Below the pieces are notes generated by a model, which made no database searches, had not been told where the DNA came from, and saw only the letters and a program-made list of their open reading frames with translations. From Allomuricauda sp. M10 (GTDB lineage Bacteria; Bacteroidota; Bacteroidia; Flavobacteriales; Flavobacteriaceae), in NCBI RefSeq assembly GCF_020782875.1, contig NZ_JAJGBN010000001.1, forward strand, positions 496,001-560,000: DNA of 64,000 nt, in the 5' to 3' direction. Within the stretch, counting starts at the first letter, position 1; each line of letters begins with the position of its first letter. A program made the translations under genes and the position numbers. Shown in pieces: positions 32,503-42,100 of this stretch.

Positions 32503-33015
32503 TCATTCAATTTGTTCCAAATGAAAGGTGGTCTGTAAATAGGTGTTTCTACTTTTGGGATCTTGTTGTTTTTCGAAGGAAATATGTGAGATGACACCAT
32601 AGTTTCCCTGACCCTCTAGGCCATGGGCTACCTTGAGGATATCCGGAAAACCACCTTCCAATGTAAACTGGTAGGTCTTGGTGGTTATCGGACCATCAAT
32701 GATTATATGGGGTACTTTGAAATCCAAAATCTTGATTCGATGTTCCATTCCTTGTTGGTTCAGGAAATGTAAAAGACTGTTTTGGAGGATGGTCGGTTCA
32801 AGATCCATTTGTTCGAACTGCAAATCGAGGGAGGATTCTTTTTCGGAAAGCTGATCCAATTCGTGGAACACGTTTTGGGCCAAAACCTTTTGTTCTTCTT
32901 GATTTTTTTGGTCTTTCCATAATTCAAATGTCTTGCTTATGGCAAGGAAATAACTAGCCACCAAAGTCAGTATGAATCCCAGTATCAGTATTTTATTTCT
33001 ATTGTCCAGTCGCAT
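32503..33015 (-). CDS. GspM/PilO-like assembly protein of the T2SS-like system
   Basis: 170 residues with the layout of GspM or PilO: short cytoplasmic N-terminus, one membrane helix (KILILGFILTLVASYFLAI, about 8-26), a coiled coil (about 30-75), then a small alpha/beta periplasmic domain. Sequence identity to named families is too low to see by eye; the call rests on topology and on position as the last gene of a G-peptidase-E-D-L-M block. The protein would link the inner-membrane platform to the L-like partner, whose gene it overlaps by 17 bases. Confidence 0.65.
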   Translation of the reverse strand: MRLDNRNKILILGFILTLVASYFLAISKTFELWKDQKNQEEQKVLAQNVFHELDQLSEKESSLDLQFEQMDLEPTILQNSLLHFLNQQGMEHRIKILDFKVPHIIIDGPITTKTYQFTLEGGFPDILKVAHGLEGQGNYGVISHISFEKQQDPKSRNTYLQTTFHLEQIE

Positions 33016-34207
33016 CTAGGGCAATTTTTAGGAGGAAATGGTCCGTATTTGTAGTGGTATACTCGTATCCCTGGATTTCAACAGCTCCGATTCCATCCAT
33101 TTGTTCTAGATTGGCCGTCCATTCCGAAAAGGCCATTTTATCCTTTGTGAAACCGGAAACCAAGATTTGACCTTTTTCCAATGATATTGGTTTTTTTTGC
33201 TGGATTGGTCGTAGCAAGGGTTGGTAGTCCAACACTTCCAGCAGGACCGTTTCCGGTATACTACTGCCGATTTGGTCCAAGAACTTGGTTACATGTGTGT
33301 TGTTAGATCCCAGAATGGAGGACAGTTTTTTTTCCTTATCCAAGACCCTGGCCTTTACTTTTTGTACAAGTTCGGCCTGTTGTTCCAAATCAATGGGGCC
33401 TTGTAGGTCCGTGCTTAGTGACCTGTAATGGGAAAATACCAGAAAATTAATGATCAAAATAGTCAGGATGGAACCAAGCCCCAAACATAGCCCCATTTTA
33501 TAGAACCGCCCATTTTTAAACCTATTCGCCAATATGGAATTGATCCCTGACATGTTATGTTTTTCATTGGAGGGAAAAAGGAACCTTAAAATACTGGCAA
33601 AGCCTAAAAGGTGCACTTTTGGCAGCTCCAAGCCCTGAACATCCATTTTCTCTTTGTTAAGGACTGCAATATGTTTTAACGGTTGATTTTCATTGGTACC
33701 TTCTCCAAGAATGAAATTGGACCCTTGAATGGGAAGGCCATGAAAGGGAAGAACGAGCTCGATATCCGATATTCCCAAAGAAACGTGGGTTGGAAATATT
33801 CCATATCCTTCAAGTTCATCCAAAAGAGTATCCACAATGGTCTTTTTTGTTATGGAAACCATCCGGAAGGAATGGGAATCGAATACTTGATAGTAAAAAA
33901 GTTCCATATCCAAGTTTGGAAACGCCTGATGGACCGAATGATCAGGAGTTCCAGTTGCTTCCATTGGAGCCGCTTTGGTCAGTACCTTTCCAGTATTCAG
34001 AACAACTTGAAGTACATAGTTTTTTGCGATGCTCTTTGATAGCTCCTCGAATGAGACAAATGTCTTGGAGGACATTATATCCAGTTCACCTTTTTTGCGC
34101 CGTAAATGAAGTAGGGCAAAGTTGGTCTGACCATTTACCTCAAAGATTTCCAATCCCTGATAAGTATTGCCTTCCATGATATTTTTGACCCAGTTCTTCA
34201 AAATCAA
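32999..34207 (-). CDS. GspL / PilM-PilN-like inner-membrane platform protein
   Basis: 402 residues if it starts at the TTG (34207) that overlaps the secretin stop as TTGA, or 392 from the ATG at 34177. The first ~235 residues are a soluble domain that may correspond to the actin-like cytoplasmic part of GspL/PilM; one membrane helix lies at about 238-259, followed by a coiled coil and a periplasmic ferredoxin-like domain (SIPETVLLEVLDYQPLL, then KDKMAFSEWTANLEQMDGI) of PilN type. This one-gene fusion layout is that of GspL. It should connect the E ATPase to the M-like protein. Confidence 0.7.
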   Translation of the reverse strand: MILKNWVKNIMEGNTYQGLEIFEVNGQTNFALLHLRRKKGELDIMSSKTFVSFEELSKSIAKNYVLQVVLNTGKVLTKAAPMEATGTPDHSVHQAFPNLDMELFYYQVFDSHSFRMVSITKKTIVDTLLDELEGYGIFPTHVSLGISDIELVLPFHGLPIQGSNFILGEGTNENQPLKHIAVLNKEKMDVQGLELPKVHLLGFASILRFLFPSNEKHNMSGINSILANRFKNGRFYKMGLCLGLGSILTILIINFLVFSHYRSLSTDLQGPIDLEQQAELVQKVKARVLDKEKKLSSILGSNNTHVTKFLDQIGSSIPETVLLEVLDYQPLLRPIQQKKPISLEKGQILVSGFTKDKMAFSEWTANLEQMDGIGAVEIQGYEYTTTNTDHFLLKIALDATGQ

Positions 34208-36375
34208 TAGATTACGGTGGGTTTGATCAATATGGTCAATTTTTGTTTGGTGTCCTCACGCTTACGTTGGCTAAAAAGCCATTTGATCACCGGTATCCTG
34301 GCCAACAGGGGAACACCGCTTCCAGAATCATTTTTGATCTTTTCCTCCAATCCACCCAAGATGGCAAGGTCCTGGTTCTGCATACGGATGATGGAGCTGA
34401 ATTCCCTAGATGTCAATCCCGGCGGTGCATCCTCCTCAATGCGTTCCCCACTGAAATCGGATTGGATTACATTGATGTCCAAGGTTACCTGGCCATTACC
34501 GGAAACCAAGGGTTTGATACTTACACCCAGTTCAGCATCGATAGGCGCATAGTTCCTGATCTCGGAGGTGGTAGGTACTTGGGAGCCGAAAAAATTCTGG
34601 TTGGTGATCACGTAATAGGTGGTCTCCCCAATAGACAGATTGGCCCTATGTCCGTTAAGGGTTGAGAGCTTGGGAGTAGATCTAATTTTGATGTTTCCGT
34701 TCTCCTCGAGAGCTTTGATCGTGGCAAAGAATTCGGGCACCACTTTTCCAATGTTGAAGGATCCGAAACCGTCAAACCCACCAATCACTTTATTGACAGT
34801 TTTTGCACCCAAGGTAAGATCGGTTCCTGGGAATAGGCTGCCCTGTGTTTGTGCCGGTTCATCCCCGATGCCCCAACTGATACCCGTTTCCACGGTGGAT
34901 GACCTACGTACCTCGATGATCATGACCTCGATCAGGACGACCGGTACCGGTTTGTCAATTTCGGTGATGAAACTTTTAAACCTCTCGATATTGGCGGAAG
35001 GGCCACTTACAAAAAAACTGTTGAGTTCAAAATCAACACGGATGTCCAGTTCCGATTTGATTTCATCAGGAAGTATACTGACCAATGCCTCGGCCGTATC
35101 CGTATAATTGCCAAACCCTTCATTTCTTGTATTGATGGTCCTTTGGTTGTTCAGGTTTTGTCCCCCGTTCAATCCATTGCCCTGTCCGTTACCATAATAA
35201 TTGATGCTGCCTGCAGTTGTTCTTCCAGCGGTCCTGTATCCTCCGGAATAGGAGGACGGGTCGCTTAATAGTTCCACAGAACGATGCATCATTTGGATGA
35301 TTTCAACTTTTCGGACACTGAGTTGGTCCGAGGTGCCAAAAAAATAGATATTGTTCTCTTTTTTGAAAGTAAAACCAGTACCTGCTATAGCATTGGCGTC
35401 ATAGTTGGGATTGCTCTGTGGACCAGTTCGGGTCCTGCCATTTTGGGAAATGTCAGATACAAGGTTAGTGCTGCCTTTGAACTGTCCCTCGAAAATGAGT
35501 GACAAAAGATCGTCAAAGTAAATATGCTTGGCATTGAAGGTAACGGTCCCGGCCTCCTCCAAAGGCGTGGCCGTATAGATGTCCAGATGAAGATCCTGTC
35601 CCAAAGCCCCGATGATATTGGCGATCGGTGATTTATTGAAATCTACGTTCAGAATCATGTTCACTGTGTCCAGTACTTCATAATACATCCCTTTTTGGCC
35701 CAATTTAGGGTTGATTGCACCATCTTTGCTGTCCATGGCACTGAAGAGAAAGAAACCGTCCCTTGATTTGGAATGGGCAAGGCCATTGAGATCCGCAATT
35801 TTTTCCATGGCCAGATCAAACTCGACATTGTTCAAGTAAATGTTCAGGGGCCTACTTTTTAGGGAGTTGGCATATAATAGGTTTTTGCTGGATATATCCA
35901 TGATCTTTCTAAAGACCTGTTCCAAGGGAATATCGTTGACATCAAGGGAAATGGCCTGATTTGAAGGGTCCATTTCTATTATAAATGATTTTTGTTCCGG
36001 TTCTGGCTGTGCTGGGACATATCTTTTGATGGATAGTATACTGCCGGTGAAATCGATGGTAAGGTTGTATTCCTTGCAGAGAAAAACAAGCAGGTCGGCA
36101 ACCGTTACATTGGAGAAATTGTTGACAATATTGATGTTGGCGATATCATTGGCAACGCTAAGATTGAGGTTATGGACCTTGGAAACGGCAATCAAAAAGT
36201 TGGGAAGGGAGACGTTGGTCACATTGACCTCCAACTTAAGGGTTTCATTGTAGGCTGGATAATCAACAGATAAGACCTCCAAATGGTTCCTGATGTTTTG
36301 AATCCTGTCGCCGCTATATTGGGAAATTGCCCATTGTGCGAATAGAAGAAGTACAATGTATATGGTTTTTTTCAT
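34204..36375 (-). CDS. secretin of T2SS/T4P type (GspD/PilQ-like)
   Basis: 723 residues. A signal peptide (MKKTIYIVLLLFAQWAIS) leads, then STN-type and N-domains (SKVHNLNLSVANDIANINIVNNFSNVTVADLL near 65-95 and a second set near 135-200), and a C-terminal secretin domain from about 485: PVVLIEVMIIEVRRSSTVETGISWG, then DLAILGGLEEKIKNDSGSGVPLLARIPVIKWLF and a final TKQKLTILIKPTVIY. It should form the outer-membrane ring. A G/N/Q-rich stretch around residues 385-425 is low complexity. It begins 3 bases after the E ATPase gene. No lipobox is present, so outer-membrane targeting would need a pilotin. Confidence 0.92.
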   Translation of the reverse strand: MKKTIYIVLLLFAQWAISQYSGDRIQNIRNHLEVLSVDYPAYNETLKLEVNVTNVSLPNFLIAVSKVHNLNLSVANDIANINIVNNFSNVTVADLLVFLCKEYNLTIDFTGSILSIKRYVPAQPEPEQKSFIIEMDPSNQAISLDVNDIPLEQVFRKIMDISSKNLLYANSLKSRPLNIYLNNVEFDLAMEKIADLNGLAHSKSRDGFFLFSAMDSKDGAINPKLGQKGMYYEVLDTVNMILNVDFNKSPIANIIGALGQDLHLDIYTATPLEEAGTVTFNAKHIYFDDLLSLIFEGQFKGSTNLVSDISQNGRTRTGPQSNPNYDANAIAGTGFTFKKENNIYFFGTSDQLSVRKVEIIQMMHRSVELLSDPSSYSGGYRTAGRTTAGSINYYGNGQGNGLNGGQNLNNQRTINTRNEGFGNYTDTAEALVSILPDEIKSELDIRVDFELNSFFVSGPSANIERFKSFITEIDKPVPVVLIEVMIIEVRRSSTVETGISWGIGDEPAQTQGSLFPGTDLTLGAKTVNKVIGGFDGFGSFNIGKVVPEFFATIKALEENGNIKIRSTPKLSTLNGHRANLSIGETTYYVITNQNFFGSQVPTTSEIRNYAPIDAELGVSIKPLVSGNGQVTLDINVIQSDFSGERIEEDAPPGLTSREFSSIIRMQNQDLAILGGLEEKIKNDSGSGVPLLARIPVIKWLFSQRKREDTKQKLTILIKPTVIY

Positions 36376-36378
36376 TGG

Positions 36379-37791
36379 TCAGTTGCTTAAAAGGGAATAG
36401 ATTTCATCGATTGAGGTAATCCCTTGTTCCACTAGGGCAATGGCATTAGTTTGAAGGGTCGGAATGTCCCTTTCCATGAGATATGGTCCAATGTCCAATT
36501 GATTGTCCTTTATCGGAACTTCCAGATCCTTGCCTACTGGAAGAATCTCATAAATGGCCTTACGCCCTTGGTAGCCGGTGTGGTGACATTCATTGCAACC
36601 TACCGCGACATGATGAATTTGCAAAGACTTTGGAATGCTATAATCCAACGGAAAATTACTTGGTTCAATGGGCCTTTGTTCCTTGCAATGAGGGCAGAGT
36701 TTCCTCACCAAGCGTTGTGCGACGCTCATGTTCAGGGTGTTGGCAATCAAAAAAGGTGGGACCCCCATGTCGATGAGCCTCGAAACGGTGGCCCAAGCTG
36801 AATTGGTATGGATGGTGGACAGGACCAGATGCCCTGTTAAAGCGGCCCTGATGGCCATGTTGGCCGTTTTCACATCTCGGATTTCGCCTACCATGATGAT
36901 GTCGGGATCTTGCCTTAAAAAAGTCCTTAAAGCACTGGCAAAATCCAACCCGATATTTTCTTTCAACTGCACTTGGTTGATTCCTTCCAAGGTATATTCA
37001 ATGGGATCTTCGATGGTCAAGATATTGGTGGCCCCGTCGTTCAATTTTTTTAGTGTGGCGTACAGAGTGGTGGTCTTCCCGGATCCGGTGGGGCCTGAAA
37101 TCAATATGATCCCGTTAGGTTTTTTGATACCTTCCCGATACCGCTGCAGCTCCAAGTCGGTAAGGCCCAGTTCGTCCAGTTCAATGTCGCCAGTGTCCCT
37201 GCTCAGTATCCGAAGGACCAGTTTTTCCCCATGGAGGGTCGGTAGGGAGGAGACCCGTATGTCGAAATCTTCCCCTTTCGTGGCGATAGTGATACGGCCG
37301 TCCTGAGGCAATCGTTTTTCTGAAATGTCCAGATTGGCCCGTATCTTGATCTTGTTGACCATGGTGGGATACTCCGATATCGGGATCGCATAATATTCCA
37401 AGAGCTTTCCATCCAAGCGCAACCGGACCCGGGATTTGTTTTCATAAGGTTCAAAATGGATGTCACTGCTCCCTATCGCCTTGGCTTCCAGTAGAATCTT
37501 CTCCAAAAAATCGCTGGTATAGTTGAACTGGGAGGACCGGTCGTCTTGTCGCTGCCTATAGTTTGTAGTCAGATACTGTTGCAGTTCCGCTTTTTCACAA
37601 GGTTCCAATACCACTTTGGCATCCAATACAATATTCAGTTCGTTCAACAGCTCATTGAGGGTATCGCTATCGGTTTTCAGGTGCAGGCCGTTTTCATCCT
37701 GTGAAATGGGTACGATCCTGTAGTGGAACGCTTGGTCCGCCGTTATGCGCTGTTGTAAAAAGGGTGGTATTTTAAAGGAAGGGTGTTGCAT
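36379..37791 (-). CDS. GspE/PilB-type assembly ATPase
   Basis: 470 residues. Walker A GPTGSGKTTT (233-242), Asp box near 260, Walker B-type DPDIIMVGEIRD (295-306), His box TGHLVLSTIHTN (319-330) and a four-cysteine zinc site CPHC/CNEC (366-369, 399-402) identify a PulE/GspE/PilB extension ATPase. It drives pseudopilus polymerisation at the inner membrane. The N-terminal MshEN/N1E region is short (about 80 residues) compared with many PilB proteins. It directly abuts the peptidase gene and precedes the secretin gene by 3 bases. No PilT-like retraction ATPase is in the locus, which favours a secretion pseudopilus over a retractile pilus. Confidence 0.95.
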   Translation of the reverse strand: MQHPSFKIPPFLQQRITADQAFHYRIVPISQDENGLHLKTDSDTLNELLNELNIVLDAKVVLEPCEKAELQQYLTTNYRQRQDDRSSQFNYTSDFLEKILLEAKAIGSSDIHFEPYENKSRVRLRLDGKLLEYYAIPISEYPTMVNKIKIRANLDISEKRLPQDGRITIATKGEDFDIRVSSLPTLHGEKLVLRILSRDTGDIELDELGLTDLELQRYREGIKKPNGIILISGPTGSGKTTTLYATLKKLNDGATNILTIEDPIEYTLEGINQVQLKENIGLDFASALRTFLRQDPDIIMVGEIRDVKTANMAIRAALTGHLVLSTIHTNSAWATVSRLIDMGVPPFLIANTLNMSVAQRLVRKLCPHCKEQRPIEPSNFPLDYSIPKSLQIHHVAVGCNECHHTGYQGRKAIYEILPVGKDLEVPIKDNQLDIGPYLMERDIPTLQTNAIALVEQGITSIDEIYSLLSN

Positions 37792-38277
37792 TTAGTAGGT
37801 ATATAGTGATGGGGTAGTAGGCCAATAGGTTAAAAGGAAGACCACTATAAGGAACATGCCCATGTAACCTGCCAGGGGCACGGTTTCCATTTTATGGAAC
37901 AGGTTCATTGTTAAAAAGGCGGCCAAAGCAAAACAGACGGATCCCACGAACACATAAATAAAGGTTAGGGTTGGAAATCCCAAGGCCATGGCATACATGA
38001 AAAATAGATCTCCCGTTCCAAAACTGACATCCAGGAATTTTTTTCGGAACACAAGCCTGGTCGTGGTCCATAAAATCAGGAGGACACAGCTCACCAAAAC
38101 GAAGTTCCCCAATACTGATATGAGAAATATGGAAATAGTTGACCTATAGAAATGAATCATGGCCAAGAGCAGCCCGATCAAGGGAAAAATGAACCAGGTC
38201 ACCTCACGGTCCTTCAAATCTTGGAAGACCATGGCCCCACAGGCCATCAGTGTAAGTATTTGGAGGATCAATATCAA
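37792..38277 (-). CDS. A24-family prepilin peptidase (short form)
   Basis: 161 residues, nearly all membrane helices. The two catalytic aspartates of A24 peptidases are D20 (FQDLKDREVTW) and D90 in the GxGD motif (FGTGDLFFM). The N-terminal methyltransferase domain of classic PilD/GspO is missing, so it resembles the minimal TadV or archaeal type. It should cleave the G pseudopilin, whose stop overlaps its TTG start (TTGA), and the pseudopilins in the rightward block. An ATG 10 codons in would remove part of the first helix and looks less likely. Confidence 0.85.
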   Translation of the reverse strand: MILILQILTLMACGAMVFQDLKDREVTWFIFPLIGLLLAMIHFYRSTISIFLISVLGNFVLVSCVLLILWTTTRLVFRKKFLDVSFGTGDLFFMYAMALGFPTLTFIYVFVGSVCFALAAFLTMNLFHKMETVPLAGYMGMFLIVVFLLTYWPTTPSLYTY

Positions 38278-38687
38278 TCCTTGATGATTTGTTTTGGGTT
38301 GCCACTCTCATCGATTTCCCAAACATTGAAGACCCCGTCCCCATCAAAATCCGTTATGGCCTCCGCGCGGGCCTTGAACGAAACATTGTCCGCGGATAAT
38401 ATTTCATAGATATAGTTGGCGGTCCCGTTTTCCTTTACGGTCTTGGGGGGAACAAAATCGAGTTCGTTGACATCCGGTGTGAACTTGCTGTACATATACC
38501 GATAGGTGGTCTGGGCATTGTACAGGGCCTTTAACTGGGTCTGTGCCTCTATACTCTTTGCCTTGGAGATCAAGGGCATCAGATTAGGTAATGCCAATAG
38601 GAGCAATATACCGATGATGGCAAGTACTATAAGGGTTTCCTGTAGGTTTAATGCGCTAACTTTTCGGGTAAGTATAGGTCGTACCAT
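38274..38687 (-). CDS. major pseudopilin, GspG-like
   Basis: 137 residues. The class III signal is clear: a short basic leader, cleavage after A12, then LNLQETLIVLAIIGILLLLALP with the conserved glutamate at mature position 5. The C-terminal loop DFDGDGVFNVWEID looks like a calcium-binding site, as in GspG. It is the first gene of the leftward T2SS-like block and should form the pseudopilus shaft. The AT-rich region upstream, shared with the rightward YD-repeat operon, presumably holds its promoter. Confidence 0.88.
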   Translation of the reverse strand: MVRPILTRKVSALNLQETLIVLAIIGILLLLALPNLMPLISKAKSIEAQTQLKALYNAQTTYRYMYSKFTPDVNELDFVPPKTVKENGTANYIYEILSADNVSFKARAEAITDFDGDGVFNVWEIDESGNPKQIIKD

Positions 38688-39158
38688 ATAGCATCAATCA
38701 TGATTTGGTGTTAAGGATAACTAATAAAAAGAAAGATTATTATATAAATAATGTAAAAAAATAATACTTTTTATTAAAGTAATGCAATTCATCGAAAATC
38801 TTAAAAAGCCCTAAAATATTTAAAATAAAGCTTATATAATTGCGATGTAATATCAACTCCCCAAGTTCAGAAATTACGTATTAAACAATAACCTACTATA
38901 CCATGCACAACACTCTTCACTCATTGATGGAGTATTTATCTTTTTTAAAGATTCCTCTGTCGGCAATTGTATTTGAATCAAACAATGTATTGAGGCCTTT
39001 TGTTGATGAACAAAAAGGAAATCAATTGATGTATTTGATAGGGGCATAAGGAAATCAGTAAATATCCATAGGCTGAAATTCCCGCAACTATTCAATTATG
39101 TCTACACAGGAAAGGCATACCCAATTCCATTACAGTATTAATTCATATCGTACAAATA
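38688..39158 (+). other. AT-rich divergent intergenic region of the T2SS-like locus
   Basis: 471 bases between the pseudopilin gene (leftward) and the first YD-repeat gene (rightward). It must contain both promoters, but I see no -33/-7 pair good enough to mark. A 48-codon frame at 38903-39049 (starts MHNTLHSLMEYL) is the only small ORF of note, and it has weak support. Confidence 0.45.
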
Positions 39159-42100
39159 ATGAAACCATTTACAAAGACGGGTAACTTAATCTCTAAGTTA
39201 CTGGTGCCCACTTTTTTGTTGACCTCGGTTTTGACAGCAAAACTTTATGGTCAAGGTACAATCTCGGATGAGGATATGTATCAAGGGGAAATCAATCGAA
39301 TGACCCAGATACCAACTTCGCCTGAAGCCGCTGCTTTTACAAAGTATGGCGACACCAAAGTAAGTCTCTATACGGGAACTCCCCAGATAGGGGTGCCCTT
39401 GTACACATATCAAGGTCGTGAATATAATTTGGATTTTGCTTTATCTTATGATGCAAGCGGAGTCAAGGTGGAACAAAGTGCCGGTGCTGTAGGTCTATCT
39501 TGGTCTTTGCAACCTGGCGGAAGGATAACCCGACAGGTGAATGGACTCCCAGATGATTATACCGTGGGTACATATCAGACACTGTTCAATAATTCAGGGG
39601 TCAGGGATTCGATGGACCTGTATCTTTCCGTTCCTGGTATATTTTCAGATAGTCCCAGATTTGCCAGTATAGCACAAGCACAGAACTTCCTTTATTTTAT
39701 GTATGATATCAATCTGAACCAAATAGACGCCCAAAGGGATGTTTTTAAGGTGAATGCCGGAAACCTCAACGATACCTTTGTTTTTGACTTTGTAAATGGG
39801 CAACATGTCCCCAAATCGTTGAGCAATCCAAGGTTAAAGATTGAACCTACCACTTATGCCAGTAGTAATATCCAATCATGGAAAGTGACCGATGAGGATG
39901 GCACGGAATATTATTTTGAAGCCGAAGAATTGACCTATCGTGAAAATAATGATGTGGATGCTGGTAATCCCATGGGGGATGCAAGTGTCACCTATATTTC
40001 GTCATGGTTGCTTACCAAGATCATATCGTCCAATAAAAAGGATACCTATGAATTCTTGTATAAAAATGAGGGGTATGGTCCCTTTGAACAATTTGCCACA
40101 GCATTTGGTAACAATATTGTTACCATTGACCCTAATCAAACCTACTATAATTATTATTCAGGTACAGGGAGTGTAAGTGCGGTTCGATCCAATAATCAAC
40201 CTTTATATCTTACACAGGTCAAACACAATGGCAATACCATCGCCACTTTGGCCTATGGCGACCGATATGATTTGGATGATACAGCTTCGAATTCCAGATT
40301 GACAAGTATAAATATCCAAGATCGGTTGGCCAATCCTATCCGTTCCGTGGTTTTCCATAACAATAATTATTTCAACAGGGACGGACAAACACTCACCCAA
40401 TTGGCGAACCATACTACAAAAGAGTATTATGATATCCGTTTGAAGTTGGACAGTGTCGAGGTAAAAGGTGCACAAGGATTGTTGTCACAAATGTACTCCC
40501 TTGAATACCAGAGTCCGGACGATCTACCATCACGTTTCAGTTATGCCCAGGATTATTATGGATATTACAATGGCAGCAATACCAATACGACCTTGATTCC
40601 ACACTTGGAATTATCAGGGAGAACCTTTGAGGGGGGGGATAGGGAGCCCGATTCCGCCAGTGGTCGGGTAGGGATATTGACCAAAATAGCCTACCCCACC
40701 GGAGGGTATACGGATTTTGTTTACGAACCCCATACGGTTTATACCATAGAAGAATCCAATACCACCCTTACACCTTTGCAATTGTCATTAAATGCAAGTA
40801 GTACCACAGATCCAGATCTATACAGGAATGACGAAGGGCAGTTGTGTGATGATGAGTTTGAAGGCCGGGATCCGAAAATAGTTATCAAAAAGTTTTTTGC
40901 CCCACAAACCGGTAATTACAATGTAAACCTGATTGGAAATTCCAGTGAAGTGGATGCCTATATTGTGGATGTCTCCTTAGGTACCGAAAATTATTCCAAT
41001 TACTGTGAATTTTTCAATGATCAGAACGCACTTTGGGTCGAAAACGCCCCGAGCAATACCGTGTATCTTGAAACAGGGAAACTGTACAGGGCCTTGTTAT
41101 TGTTGGCCAAAGACAACACCAACCAGTACAATTCGGCCTATTTGTCGGTTACCAAGGATACGGTTGTCTATACGCCGATCAACAAAAATATGGGAGGCAA
41201 CCGGATCGCCAATATTTCCGATTACTCCAAGCAGGGGGTGCTGGCCAGTAAGAAGGAATACGGATATGGGGGTTCCCAAAGTACAGGTATCCCCAATTAC
41301 CAGCCTACTGTTTATGAAATTAGGGCAGCAGATACTGAAACGGAAAAGGTAGAACAAGTAGTGCGGTACGGTACTTTTGCTACTGGTGACGAGCCACACG
41401 TGGTCTATTCCAAAGTGACCGAATCCCAAGTAAATGGTTCGGGGGTGGAATTGGGAAAAACGGAGTATACCTTTTTTGAGGGAACCAAAGGTTCGGTACC
41501 CATGACAACACCTCCCTATGAGAACAATTTTTTTCCCGATCTAAGGCCGGGCCAATTGCAAAAAAAAGAGGTATTGGACGATAATCTACAGATTCTCGAG
41601 CGGGACAGTACCAATTACTTTGAAACAGTGGTCAGGCCGATCAATATAAATTCAATCGTGGTTCGTACTGATCAGGATAGGTATGAAAAATTGGTTTTTT
41701 TAAAGGAGAATAATGACAATGGCTATTATGTGACTTTGGAATACTTGCCCAATTTTGATTGTGATGCTCCACCGACCCCAGACCACCCGGGATTATGTCA
41801 ACTACCTGACTACATTGCGGATCCTGTTGGCAACGGTTACTACGGTTTTATGGACAAAAAATATGCTCCCTTCAGTATTAGAAAAACCTTTGCCAATGGA
41901 GCTTATGGAGGAGTAAACTATGTAAGAAGGGAAAAACTGTTCGGAAGTGGCAGCCTTGAAAAGGTTGTTGCGGAAGAAATTACCGAATACGACGATTATT
42001 CAACAGGAACCAAATACCTGCCTGCCTCTAAAACCACTACCAACAGCATGGGGCAGACCGTTAAAACGGAGTACAATTATCCCCATCAGAATCAAGTTGT

